64,000 nt of DNA, taken from the NCBI RefSeq assembly GCF_037975245.1, contig NC_092580.1, positions 33,876,001 to 33,940,000 of the forward strand, read 5' to 3'. Below are positions 32,937-45,600 of the stretch, piece after piece (position 1 is the first letter of the stretch; each line of letters begins with the position of its first letter). A model generated the notes under the pieces. The model worked only from the letters and a program-made list of their open reading frames with translations. It made no database searches and had not been told where the DNA came from. The position numbers and the translations under genes were made by a program. The DNA comes from Apostichopus japonicus (Eukaryota; Echinodermata; Holothuroidea; Aspidochirotida; Stichopodidae).

Positions 32937-33238
32937 TTAGTCATGTCCTTCCTGAATGTTGAGCCCATAAGGTTGAGTGTTGCGAAGGCGTTGCATCGGC
33001 AGTCTTTCTCTGCTGATTCGTACTAGGTCAGGAAAGGCTACCCAGGGATTCAATCCCCTGTATGAAAATGTCATTAATGGTATGGTTGGAAATGTTAGAG
33101 TGTTCTCCAACCGGGGATCTCAGTCTTCATGGGGTTGACTGTGGGTCTGTGACCATAGAATCGCTTCTTGAGGGTGGATTTGGTTTCACCAATATACTGG
33201 ATTCCACAAAATCTACAAGTGATCAGATATATATGGCA
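32937..33238 (-). pseudogene. Decayed GIY-YIG endonuclease domain of a Penelope-like element
   Basis: On the minus strand from 33238 the frame reads CHIYLITCRFCGIQYIGETK, then LKKRFYGHR, and stops at 33095. After frame changes, RLRNTQPYGLN appears near 32960-33000. Established knowledge: [GV].YLI.C..CG.QYIGET...L..R..GH is the catalytic GIY-YIG core found after the reverse transcriptase in Penelope-like elements, and a 'RLRT..PYGLN' end is typical of them. Stops and frameshifts show it is dead. It is a different fragment from the one at 2621-3277. Confidence 0.75.
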
Positions 33239-34560
33239 TTTAGGTTAATGTCATCTATCTATTGATGACATTAATGCTTTTCAGTGAGTTTTTCAGTGTT
33301 TTCTGACTTGCAAAGAGCAAACTTGTTCAATTTTGAAGACTTCCAGCAAGCTTGGTGTACCATATTGCGTGTTTCGCTGCCATTTGATCTGTCAAAGCAC
33401 TTCACTGGTGTGGGGTGATAAAAAGTTGGTAATCAGACGCAGACGTAACGTACTGGGTTGGCTTTATCAGGGTTTCGCTGCCAGAAGTTACGATCTCAAC
33501 CACCATATAGCAATGACAAACTCCTTAATTACCAGATAGTTGTCATAAGAAGTAGTAATGCGGAAATAAATAAACCTACATATCGCCATTGGCTGCTTCT
33601 TCCAATCTCGGCTTATATGAGATAACATGACCATGATACAAAAAAAAAAAACGTAAATGTGTCTTGTAATGTCGTAATTACGTAATGTCTTTTGAGCTGA
33701 TCACTGGTGCGTTCACATACAATGTGTCACAGGCCCGTAGCCAAGAGGGGCACTGCCCTCGAGTTTATATGCTCGCCCTCCTCCCCGCCCCCCCCCCAAA
33801 AGTTTTTAGAACAAAGACAATATTACCTTAAATACAAAACATAAACAGTCACACATATCCTGAGTTTTTTTCAGCCAAATGTTGCCGTTGAATGTGATGG
33901 AAGCTCTGTCCATCAATTTGGCCTTGAGACTTCAATTAGGAAAAGTCCACGGTCCATATTTATTAAAATTTCTTACAAACTGTTACTTCGAATATATGAT
34001 TCATTAATATATACCCAAACGGCGTTCTATAATATCTGTTTTATCCAAATTGTTTTTCAATTCAAATTCACAGTCCTCTTTAAGTTTGGAGATCATTCCC
34101 GGACTCTCCCCCCCCCCATCCCACCCACACCCCACACTCACCATCAAATTATTGTTACCGGCATCATGAAAAACTTCGCGATCGCAACTTTACTTTTCAT
34201 GAGGTCTATGTTGCTTTCATTGAGATTGAACACATCAGATCTAGAGACAACCTACGAGAATTATATGGACTGTAATTTTTGTTCTGTATACATTGTAATG
34301 AGCGTTGGCACCGTGACAGTGCTTGGCTAGAACTAAAATGGGTGTGCATGCATATATGACTGCGTGACGTGAGAGTTATGTTAGTTCAACAGGTCTGCGA
34401 TGCTTTACAGCCACCTCGCTTGCTCTCCGATGTCTGCGATAAGGTGGCACTGCCTGGTATTTGGTATGCCAGTCAGTTATCAAGGGAGAGATCATCCTTA
34501 CGTAAAGGCTGTGCTGAAGTCGTTTTTGTTCACTTCAAGTTGGCCGACGATACATTGGCG
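33239..34560. other. Intergenic, no gene recognised
   Basis: Includes a scrap of G/C-run-edged repeat (CCCGTAGCCAAGAGGGGCAC at about 33734 and a C-run near 33788) and an A-run near 33640. No gene signature. Confidence 0.5.
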
Positions 34561-34564
34561 GAGC

Positions 34565-34930
34565 GTCCGTACAGTCAGGGGGGCGGATGCCCCCCCCCCC
34601 CTGACGGACTCAAACGGACTGCTGGCGCCCTTTACAGCTTTTTAGTACTTTTTACTTATTCGCGATTATTGACTTTTTAATTGCGCTCTCATCTACCTAT
34701 TGACATTTGTCACATTCTGTTGGTGTAATTTTCTGACAAAATGGCGATGACACCTATTTATTCTTCGTTTATCTGCAAATTAGCAAGGCTTGGAAAGGGT
34801 CACTTCCTGCGATCTAGGGAGTATCTTTACTCAAAAATCTCTGTACGCTCCGCGCCAACCTGTGGTGGCGCTCCGCTTAGATAGTGTCGAAAGCGCCCCT
34901 ACAGACCATTCTTGGCCCCCACTGCGACGA
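34565..34930. repeat. Dispersed repeat related to 32440-32580
   Basis: Contains a C-run (about 34588-34601) and the segment CGCGCCAACCTGTGGTGGCG at about 34850, which matches CGCGCCAACTGATGGTGGCG at about 32470; both continue as CTCCGCTT.GATAG and end in a TTGGCCCCC or CTGGCCCCC tract. Confidence 0.65.
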
Positions 34931-36169
34931 TATAGTATTAAAATTAACCACACTGTGAACAATAGTTAGTCAATATGACTAAAAAAAAATAGTCACAACG
35001 ATGTCTCTATCGACCAGTTTTTTCTAGTCATTTGACTGTATAACATTAGTTTTGTGACTAATTAAATTGAGTTTTTTGACTAATTAAAATTAGTCCTACT
35101 ACGATGCCTCTATCGACCAAAGCTTAGTCCAGTGACTAAAAATATTAGTCATTGCAACTGTGACTACTTATTTAGGTCACAAGACTAGTTTAAGATTAAG
35201 TACTGATTAGTTAAGAAATGAGATAGTGACACACATTGTAAGTGTCATGGTAATTTTTATTAACATTCAGTATTAATGCAAAATGTGACAAATAAACATT
35301 CCATTTAAAAGTCATCTCATAAAGAACAGTAACAAACACTAAAGGTTAAAGAACATTTAAAACTAAAATAAATATTTATGGGAAAATTGGGAAAACTTAT
35401 TTTTACAAAATTGTCAAAATCTTTTCCCACAAAACATCTTGAGAATACTTATGGGATTACTTTGAAATGCTCCTAAGCCATTAATTTGGCAGTGTTCAAC
35501 AGTTTTCAAACAATTAGACCCCCTGATGAACCTATACCTACAATTTCTTAAAGACCCTCATTGTCCACTGACCATGCATCATTATGGGCTCTATCAGTTT
35601 CATCAAAATAGCAGCATGGAAGAGGTGTGGGCAGACAAAGGGAAAATTTGCGAGTACGCAGCTCAAATATATAAATAGAAGTTTAGCCAAATAAATTATC
35701 TTAATTAATATTTAAATATACATAACATATATTTAATATACACAAAATAATATATCATATTTATAAATTTTTTTATAAAAATAATACCCCATGTCAAATC
35801 AAATGGTATAAAAAGGCCTTGAGTAGCTCTATATGACCTTAGCTGTTAAAAAGGGCCAGCAAATATCCTTATAATCTTCATCTCGAATTAGGAACTTGGA
35901 AGTGATATTATTATCATTTTCTGACCATGGATGTGATGGTACAATATTAATGCAGAACATGTAAGTTGAATATGTTATTATCCTTGACGCAACATTAGGG
36001 TGGAACAGAAAACAAAGTAGTTAAAACATTTCTAGAAGTACTTTATCACAAACTATAAGTTATGTCTTGAATGGTAGAAACAATGCTGAGCTACAGCTAC
36101 ATGTTCCCCAGGGGACATCCCATATCATTGCAGCCATGAAGCGGTGCAAATGCTATATTTTTGAATTAC

Positions 36170-36312
36170 CTCCCAGGGTACCCTATACACCTGAGTAAAG
36201 AGCGGCAATTGAGATTAAGTGTCTTCATTAAAGATACATACGTATCGACCAGGTTGGTACATGAACCTACGATTATGGAATCATGTGTTCAGTGCCCCAA
36301 CCATTCCGCCAC
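36170..36312 (-). repeat. tRNA-derived SINE fragment, copy 2
   Basis: In minus orientation it aligns with the SINE at 60549-60930: GGTTCATGTACC in the B-box place, then CTTAATCTCAATTGCC and CTCAGGTGTATAGGG. It is more diverged and lacks the long tail. Confidence 0.55.
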
Positions 36313-36419
36313 AACTTCTCTATGTCTTTACGTACTGTGGTTATTTCAGTGATTGCATAATGCGCACTATATATCACAGATTGTTCCTTATATGTAACTT
36401 AAGGTAGCATAAGCCCATT

Positions 36420-36600
36420 TAAAGCCCCATTGACTTACACACTAAATCACAAAAGTAATGTGGTCTCTAAGTCTAGATAGAAGTTTTCACTAGTTAAATG
36501 CTACCTATCACCGGATAGCTGACAAGTTGGCCTTTCATGGCACTAACAATTTTCTGTATCATGACCATGTAGATTTTTTGCTATTCGAGCCGGAAGTTTT
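36420..36600 (+). repeat. Dispersed repeat, copy 1 (pair with 61523-61690)
   Basis: GACTTACACACTAAATCACA, AGTAATGTGGTCTCTAAGTC and GGATAGCTGACAAGTTGGCC are shared in the same order with 61523-61690, about 85 percent identity by eye. It lies inside the CACTG element, so the second copy may be a fragment of the same family. Confidence 0.8.
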
Positions 36601-39600
36601 CGTCACTTGTAAACAAACCTCTTCACTCAGAGGTAAACAATTTTCCTACGCTGCTCCTGGGAAGCCTAAAGGGGTCTAAAACTGCCTCAATTGACCCAAT
36701 TTTCTCACCACATGTACATTCATGCTCTTCAACATGCAAGCCACACAAAACTATATTATGATTGATAACGGGTTAAAAAAGATGTTCCCCGCTGCTTTTT
36801 GGCACTTTTCCTGAAGGGGAACAATCGAAGGGATGGATATAGGCTCTAATAGGAGTATGCCAACTTAAGTGAGAGATTAATTTTTTTTCATACCAAAATG
36901 ATACTTTTTATAGTCGTCACAATATAAACCACAACATATTTCAATGCAATTATCATTTTTGGTCCATAAAGATGTCTTTTCAGAGATTTCAGTATGCACT
37001 GTGCAGTGTGTAAATACACATATGAGCAATACTGTGTAAGCAGTAACCAGGTCTACGTCTGCAACAACATTTCCAGTCACCAATTTTGATAAACTTGACC
37101 AAGTTGGGTGCATTTTGATTCTTGCAGGTTTTATTGGTATCCGGATCACAGTCCACTTGGTCTGGCTTGCCATACCTGCAGCAACATCATCCAGAGAAGG
37201 GTCAGCGGGGAGGGCTTTTTCGTCTCTGGCTCTGAAATGTGATGAAATTGAAAACTACTTTTGTTTAGCTCAGTTGATTCCTCCCAAACTGACCTACAGG
37301 ATATACCCCAATATATTCCTGAACTGTTTGGAACATGTTAAACTGATATTACCTGTCACTTCAATGCAACTGTTAAGTTACTTAGAATAAGAGAATTGAA
37401 GGTGTTCTTTGCCAAAACTGGATCATTGGGATTTGTAAACCACAGCCTAACTGTAACAGTATGTACAGTAGTCTAAAGGAAAGTTTACTGAAATGCTATC
37501 TAAATACACAGTTCACCTCAATAACATATCCAGTCCATTTACAGGTTTATCCATAGGTTGTTATAATGTATTAAAGACAGGTGTAGGGGACAAGAGGTAG
37601 ATAGGGGGCATAATTTGTGATAAAACATTCAAATTTGTTGCTCGTCAAAGAACAACAACGTCAAATTACCTTATTCTCCATGGGTGGCAAGCACTGGTTC
37701 CTATAGTTACTACAGTAGATCTCCCATGGAAGTATCTGGATATCTATTTCTGCTGTCAGAGTTGTTTGAAATTTGTTGTTCCCTCATCTAACCAGTTGAG
37801 TCCATTGATACCACAACCATTCAAAGTATATAGCTGTGAATGCTGAGGACTTGGCACATCAACTTTCTCTGAAAATTGACAAACAACAGAAAATTAATGA
37901 TAGGCTGAGTAGGTTCAAAACCCCTTGATGCTCATATGCAGGAGCAGAAAATGCATACCTTTGTGGATTATTTGCTAAACAAGACTCAAAACATTCTCTA
38001 TCCAGGGTATTAGCACTCAGCAGCCACTCCACTTAGGATACAGAACCCTACAACATTGGGCTACAGCTGGTGTAGACTTGGTCTAGGAAGTAGGATACTA
38101 ACATAGCATGATAGCGCCACTATGAACCTGAGGCCTAAGCTAACAACATTATGGGTATTTCATGCATTGAAACTGAGTTTTTGTTCTTAGTTAAACACCA
38201 GGTACTCTCAACTTTATCAAAAATAACCTAAAATATGAGTACCATGTACTTTGTTCCATGTACTAGAGCAGAAGGTAAGTACCACTCCGAAGATCTTCAG
38301 TTCAGAGTGCACGAAATGCAGACCGGGTTGGTGGTCGACGAAGTGTCTAGAAACTTGACGTATGCTAGCCTACACCACAGGCGCTCGTAACATTATAGAA
38401 TATAGGCCTAGTATACTAGCTAATCATACACATTTATATAAAATATGTCATATAAGTGTGTATTACTGCTTCTATAGTACTATACATCTACGAAGTACGA
38501 GCGCATGTGGGCTACACTAGGTAGACTAAACTCCTAGCCTAGCTTCGTCCTAGCGTTAGCCACAGTTTTGCTTGCTATGGCCTAACGTTATAATTTTACC
38601 CATACTCTCCAGCCAAACATATCGCGGATATTCAAACCTTCTTTGAACATTATGTCAATTGTGTCAATTATTATTCATTAGAATTTCAGTTGTGATTGAG
38701 CTTACCTAACTGACCACATTTTGAAACTGCTTTTGACAATTTGTTAAATGATTAAGAATCTTCTTATTTTGTTGATGGCCCTGCATGTTCTATCTGCAGT
38801 TAGGTAATGGCCGCAGTGTACGACGTACGACGTACCACGTACGTGCATACAGTATACATGTAATCGCCGGCCGTCGTCTGAATTTTTGATCTCTGATCAG
38901 CTGAGTTACACGGTATTCTACGGTACGATGATTGGATAAAAATAATGACGTCATTGGTCAAAGCTGAAGGTTATAGAAAGTAAACAAACAGAAGACTAGA
39001 ATATTCTCGTCACGCTTACATACATGACATGCATAGTGAGTGTCAAAAAAGTTCGTACAAATTTATGTGACTAATTTATGTTTGTCGAACGACCATGCAA
39101 ATTGGTCTGCAACTAACGAATTGGTAATGACTAGCTTACTCTAGTCACTGTGACTAGAGTTTTGCTATTCGTGACTAACTAATGTTTACAGTGCACGTGA
39201 CTTCTCTTATGGGATTTTTAAACTTGTAACTTCTCATTACGGCAGTATTCAAGTATGTAGACATGTCCGTACAAGGTGGTCGGTTCTTGGTTTCCGAAGA
39301 ACCCCGTGACTTCCGAAATAAAATAACAAAAAATGAAAGTATGATAAGACAAATGAAACGGAAGAACAAATCACCAACTTATTTCAATTGTTAGATATTT
39401 CGATCGTTCCAAGTTTCCTTAAATTTACTTTCGGTTAAATATTTCCATTATTTGTACCACATAGTATCCTATTTAGATTACTTATCTGTAGATTCCCAAA
39501 TAAATTCTGCTGTCAGGTCGAGTGCCGATTACATGCATAAAATTGTTTCGTCACATATGAAGATTAACATCTTGCAATTACGTAATACAATCATCCCCTA

Positions 39601-39888
39601 GAGTACAGTACTAGTTTCCAGTTGTTTTTCAATTTATAAAGTGAATTTGAAATATATTTGACACAGGTATGATCAGTGGCGTTGCCATGGGGTGGCCTGG
39701 GGGGGGGGGTACGTGCCCCCCAAAATAGTGCCCAAGATGCCCCCCCAGATGCGATTGTTAGTGTTAATAAAATTACTCAAACAAAATCTTTGTTTACACA
39801 TGACGAAACGTATTGTGTGCATCAGTAAAACTTCTTTCCACCGACCAACACAATAAACAGTTGTTTTCTCACTAACAAGGTCACTGAG

Positions 39889-41282
39889 GTCCCGGCGGCG
39901 AATTTTTTCCCAAACAGGTTCTCAATTGTGTATAAATAGTCTCTCATGATTGGTCGGAAAAGTTACGTCATAACAATAAAACCCTTCACTTCGAGGTTAT
40001 CAAAATGTCTGCATCCATTCGTTGCAACGAAGATATACCCGTTCAAAATTACCCGCAGCTTTTCGTAAATATATGTAGATGTGTTTGGAATTGGTTTAGA
40101 CATAATGAACACACTAGTATTGTATGATCTACGTTGATCGAAGTTTTCTGTGAAGGCATTTATCGATAACATCGCACAGTGAAAGTTTCGTACAGGGGTA
40201 TATAACACATGCGATGTAGGCCTATATGTATTATAACTGTGTACACAGTGCAGTGACGGAAATACATCATACTGTAGCATGGTGGGCTCATAAGTGACGC
40301 ACTTAAGGATTTGATCAACGATTTCTATGAAGGAAAAATCAAAATCACTCAACTGTATGTGTTTTTCATGTGTGTGGTTCCTCAGAAATGTAATGATCTC
40401 AATATATTTATTGTTTTGTGCATATGCAACGTACAATTGAGCAGAACTTGGCCACAAAATGTCTGCAGTGTCAAGTTCTTTTCATACCCCTAAATTGACA
40501 CATTCGTCGATAAGCTAACTGTAGTGAAGGCTTTAGTATACATCCATTGACTTTAGATGCTGTTTGCTATACTTTGAGCCGCTAAGCTTAGACAGATCAG
40601 GTCCCAGAGTGTAGTGTTGTCCATGATATTGAGGAAATGTTGGTTATTTATAGGGTACAAGATTTCCAAATGCCCAAAAACTGAACGTACAAAACCGGGG
40701 GAAGTGTGTTAAAAGCTTAAAAATTCCACAATTTGGTCATCAAATAGCTGAAATGGATTCAAACTCATGAAATATGTAATTCTGCTTGACTGCATAAAGC
40801 TTAGGTGGCCTGCTCTATCGTTGCTAGTAATAATTGAAGGTGCGTCAATTACGGGGGTGCGTCAATTACGGGGGTGCGTCAATTATGAAGCCTTGACTAT
40901 ACACTAAACTGTTTTGCGTATATTCATTCAAGGCTGAACTCGCGTCGTGAAGTTGATTTTGGTGTAGGCCTACCCATTCTACGAAACGAATTCCGATTTC
41001 AATAGAACGGCTGACGAATCTTGGATGGCGTAAACACGAAACCGATAGAATGTAGCGTATGTATCATAAGTAAGGTAAACATGTTATCCAAGCATTAAAA
41101 GTAAAAGTTAGGGCGTTTGCAGGGAAACCGCGTAACAAGACTTTATTAAGTGTCAGTGTGTGACTCAGTGTATGTCTTCGAACTATCAAGCGTTTGATGC
41201 TGACGTCACGAGCAATCTGATTGGCTGAAAACTCCGTAATTGAGAACCTGTTTGGGAAAAAAAAATTCGCGGGGCGTGAACC
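39889..41282. mobile_element. Nested element with about 95-bp inverted ends and one ORF
   Basis: Left GAATTTTTTCCCAAACAGGT with TCTCAATTG after it; right AATTGAGAACCTGTTTGGGA followed by an A-run and ATTCGC, the complement. Similarity continues inward, and each end has a GATTGG (inverted CCAAT) box and an ACGTCA word (39948-39970; TGACGTCA 41201-41208 and GATTGG 41219-41224). Between them lies a 164-codon minus-strand ORF. A GTGCGTCAATTACGGGG triplet repeat lies at about 40842-40885. Confidence 0.6.
39963..40457 (-). CDS. Unrecognised 164-codon ORF in the nested element
   Basis: Intact minus-strand frame from 40457 to a stop at 39963. No family recognised. Visible features: an N-terminal SAQLYVAYAQNNKYIEIITF helix-like part, SFIEIVDQILKC, FPSLHCVHSYNTYRP and a C-terminal EKLRVILNGYIFVATN. 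Support that it is (or was) protein-coding: its N-terminal half matches a second, broken copy at 60040-60310 at the protein level (SSQLYV..., Y.IDIVHQIL), with the shared parts following codons. The start could lie further upstream in a lost exon. It could be a captured host gene fragment or an element-encoded protein. Confidence 0.4.
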   Translation of the reverse strand: MWPSSAQLYVAYAQNNKYIEIITFLRNHTHEKHIQLSDFDFSFIEIVDQILKCVTYEPTMLQYDVFPSLHCVHSYNTYRPTSHVLYTPVRNFHCAMLSINAFTENFDQRRSYNTSVFIMSKPIPNTSTYIYEKLRVILNGYIFVATNGCRHFDNLEVKGFIVMT

Positions 41283-42021
41283 GCTAGTGCTTAAACTTCA
41301 CTACTACCCTGCATGAATTTAAAATTTTAATTTCCAACACGTTGTTAACTTTCCCCAACCCTCTTGATGGGGGCTGAAGTGTGCTTCCGCTCCAACTATT
41401 CAAGCGGAAAACATGTTTTGTTCTCTCATAATGGATAATCACCAGATAGCACCAAATTGCATCTTAATAAACATTAAACATGAAAAATTATCAAAGCAGA
41501 GGTGTTAATTTCTATTTTTTGTACACTTTTTATCCACCTCATTGTGCCCCATCATTAAGTGTTGTGCCCCCCACTGTGCCCCCCCCCCCCCCTCCAAGAT
41601 TGAAACGTCTGGCGACGCCACTAGGCACGGTTACTGTTCATGAGAACTCTCAGCTTACGTTCATGGTACGCATCCTACTGATTTGTCTGTTATGGCATGG
41701 AGCCATGGTTTATAGCAACCAACTATACGGCTGGATCATGACGAACAGCCGGGAAGAATACGCATCATCAAGACCAATACTTCATATGTGGGCACTTTTA
41801 AGCTTCCGTAAATAACTCATCTGAGGTTAACGCTGTTTATAACGACGCCGGTTTTCTTCTTGTACGGTGATAAATGTTTATTATTCCGTCAAATTCAAGT
41901 TTCTAAAGCCGTTGAGAATTTAATGTCAATATTTACTAGCGTTGCCCTTGGCAGCCAATCCACTATTGGCACCTTCAGTTTTAGCTCTTCAGGAGGTACA
42001 ACTACACCAAACAAATGGAAT

Positions 42022-43628
<1,607 letters not shown>

Positions 43629-43838
43629 ATGGAAGTTCAAGCAGGCCCGAACCTTTGTACATGGATATTAATATTCACGATTGGATTCGGAGCGGGTTAC
43701 GTCAACAGTGAATATTCTAAGGATGATGAAGTGTGGGGGAGACTACCCCTGCAACTCATTAATGGACGTTATGAGAAGCTGTTAGTAGCAATACATGAAA
43801 CTGTTGACCAGGATGATGACATAATTCCAAACATAATG
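43629..43838 (+). CDS. CLCA gene B exon 1: signal peptide and first strand
   Basis: 70 codons, phase 0 at an ATG|GTGAGT donor. Residues about 10-25 (CTWILIFTIGFGAGYV) form a signal peptide. PLQLINGRYEKLLVAIHETV is the same CLCA N-terminal block as in gene A. It is the first of three exons visible; the gene continues beyond the window. As a plus-strand neighbour 18 kb after gene A with identical phases, it is best explained as a tandem duplicate. Confidence 0.88.
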
Positions 43839-44768
43839 GTGAGTAGTGCGTATTTAAAGGATATTTAAATAGCTGTTTAACATGATAGCTGGAAATGTTC
43901 TACGCTTTTAGGCAGAACCACATTCTAATGGGCTGCATTTGTATCGTGGTGATAATTTTCTTTCGAATATAATTAATTTTATAAATGCATATCTGGCACC
44001 AGCCGAGTTTAGTGATGATGTGATCATGGCAAGTTAGCTAAAGATGTCTTTGTTTTTCTTCATAATGTAAACTCATTTATCCACCGAGGAAATAGTATTC
44101 TGTGCCGCGACTGTCAAAGTGTGCAAAGAATTATTCCTTGATTGGTATAGGCCTATTGTCTCTATGAAAAACGAAGAATGAAAAGCAAAATCTTTCTTAT
44201 AAATGCTTCCCGGCTTGAAATTCATTAACAAATATGGATCAAAGTTGTCCATCTCAGGAATAAGTAGACTTTAAAACTGAAACGCCTACGGCTGTGGCTT
44301 TCACTTTATTTCGGGTACACCATGTAGTAAACTAAGTCTCTGAACTTTTCTAGCTAACATTAATAACTATTTCCAGAAAACAACTACCATATATAGGCCG
44401 ATTCAAATCTTGAGCCAAATTCATTGTTATTTTGTAAATTTACATGTTTGTGATAAAAACCTTCCAAAATTCTCGTCAACGTTTGTACACGCGAACTGAA
44501 TTTTTGTTTCTTTATATTTTATTTTTTTGTTTTTATTATTTTATTTATTACTTTTATTTATTTTTATTAATTACTGTATAGTAAAATTAATTCTAGTATA
44601 GTCTGCTTCTGAGCTTTTATTGTTTAATTTTATATATTTGTAATATATTGTTACATTTTGCATTGATTTGTTAGTTGAAATTCTACACATTTCCAACAAT
44701 TCTGTAACACTTATGCAACTTAAATGTTTATTTTTTATTTTTTTAAATGTCACTTCAACCCTTCACAG
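43839..44768 (+). other. Intron 1 of CLCA gene B
   Basis: 0.93 kb, T-rich in its second half (TTTATTTATT runs at about 44510-44575), acceptor CCCTTCACAG. Nothing else was recognised. Confidence 0.8.
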
Positions 44769-44959
44769 AAAGCTCTTACTTCTGCCTCACGTAACATGTT
44801 TGAAGCAACGAAACGGGAAATAGGAGTAAGCTTGGGGGAAGTTCTCATTGCAGTTCCTACTCATTGGGACATGCCGACCTTGACTGGAGGAAACGAAGGT
44901 CTAAATGAGAGAGTGGCTGAATGGTATGAGCTATATGATAAATCACACGTGAGAATCAG
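44769..44959 (+). CDS. CLCA gene B exon 2
   Basis: Phase 0 in and 2 out, as in gene A exon 2. KALTSASRNMFEATKREIGV and then EVLIAVPTHWD carry the same 'AS..L.EATK....' and 'ILVP..W' signatures. It is followed by a variable acidic stretch and HVRIR at the exon end, equivalent to HTSRVILR in gene A. Donor AG|GTAGGC. Confidence 0.9.
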
Positions 44960-45011
44960 GTAGGCATATAAACCATTCGCTGCTCTACCCGCCCCTCCCC
45001 ACCTCTTCAAT

Positions 45012-45600
45012 GGCGTCGCCAGATCATTTCAATCTGGGGGTCACAGGGAGGGCACAGTACTTAATTAGGGGGCACAATGTTTATTTGTAAATGCCGTTCT
45101 GGGGGAGGGTCTAAGGGGAGGGCGGGCCCCCTCCCCTTTGGGATTTTTTTTATTAATTAAGTGTCCTATGGTGCTATATTTTGCAACTTGAATTAACTTC
45201 AAAACATAGGGGAACCGACATGTACCGATTTAAATTGAAATTAACCATTTCCTTCGACTTATACCAGCTTCTAGCAGCTTAAATTGACTTATACCGATTT
45301 AAATTGGCATAACATCGATTTAAACTGGTAGGTGTCGATTTAAATTGACTTATACCAATTTAATTCGACATATCATCGATTGAAATCGACAGATGCCAAT
45401 TAAAATCAATGATATGTAAAATACATCGGTATATGTCAATTTAAATCGACATCTACTAGTTTAAATATGGGCCTATGTGAAAATACAACTGGATATTGCG
45501 ATGGTCGGTGGAAAGAAGTTTTTACTAAAGAACATCATACGTTTAATTCTTTTGTAAAGAAAGGTTTTGTTTGAGTAGGCTAATTCTTTTCAACAGTATA
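45012..45600 (+). mobile_element. AGTGGCG-ended element, copy B
   Basis: Starts ATGGCGTCGCCAGATCATTT, followed by GGGGG-TCACAGGGAGGGCACA, matching copy A read on the minus strand. Its far part (GGTCGGTGGAAAGAAGTTTT, then TTTTGTTTGAGTAG and AAAATCGCATCT) matches copy A at 39690-39850. The final CGCCACT end is missing or lost. Where copy A has the nested ORF element, copy B has an ATCGAT/TTTAAA block. Confidence 0.7.
45225..45475. repeat. ATCGAT/TTTAAA module block
   Basis: Degenerate modules such as CTTATACCGATTTAAATTG, CGACATATCATCGATTGAAA and ATGTCAATTTAAATCGACAT, clearly the same family as 30311-31036 but more diverged and without the long outer arms. Confidence 0.8.

Larger units (their letters stand above)
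34951..39193. mobile_element. 4.2-kb element with CACTG...CAGTG inverted ends
   Basis: Left end CACTGTGAACAATAGTTAGT at 34951; the complement of the right end (39193) reads CACTGTAAACATTAGTTAGT, 18 of 20 matching. Both ends are followed by many TAGTCA/TGACTA words (34970-35190 and 39050-39185), like the subterminal repeats of CACTA/EnSpm elements. CA lies just outside each end (34949-34950, 39194-39195), a possible 2-bp target duplication. The interior has no long ORF or recognised transposase, so it seems non-autonomous or decayed; it carries a SINE-like piece (36170-36312). Confidence 0.65.
39674..41626 (-). mobile_element. AGTGGCG-ended element (copy A) with a nested insertion
   Basis: The ends are AGTGGCGTTGCCA (39675) and TGGCGACGCCACT (41610-41622), inverted. 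Read on the minus strand it starts AGTGGCGTCGCCAGA, then a G-run and GGGGGCACA. Its far part (39690-39850) matches 45510-45595, including GGTCGGTGGAAAGAAGTTTT and TTTTGTTTGAGTA. Copy B is at 45012-45600. The middle (39889-41282) is an inserted second element. Confidence 0.7.

Noticed and set aside
41480-41815. 111-codon open frame with a hydrophobic segment after 41664
   Set aside because: Its first half is translation of the AGTGGCG element end and a C-run; the hydrophobic part has no family match and no splice or promoter support.
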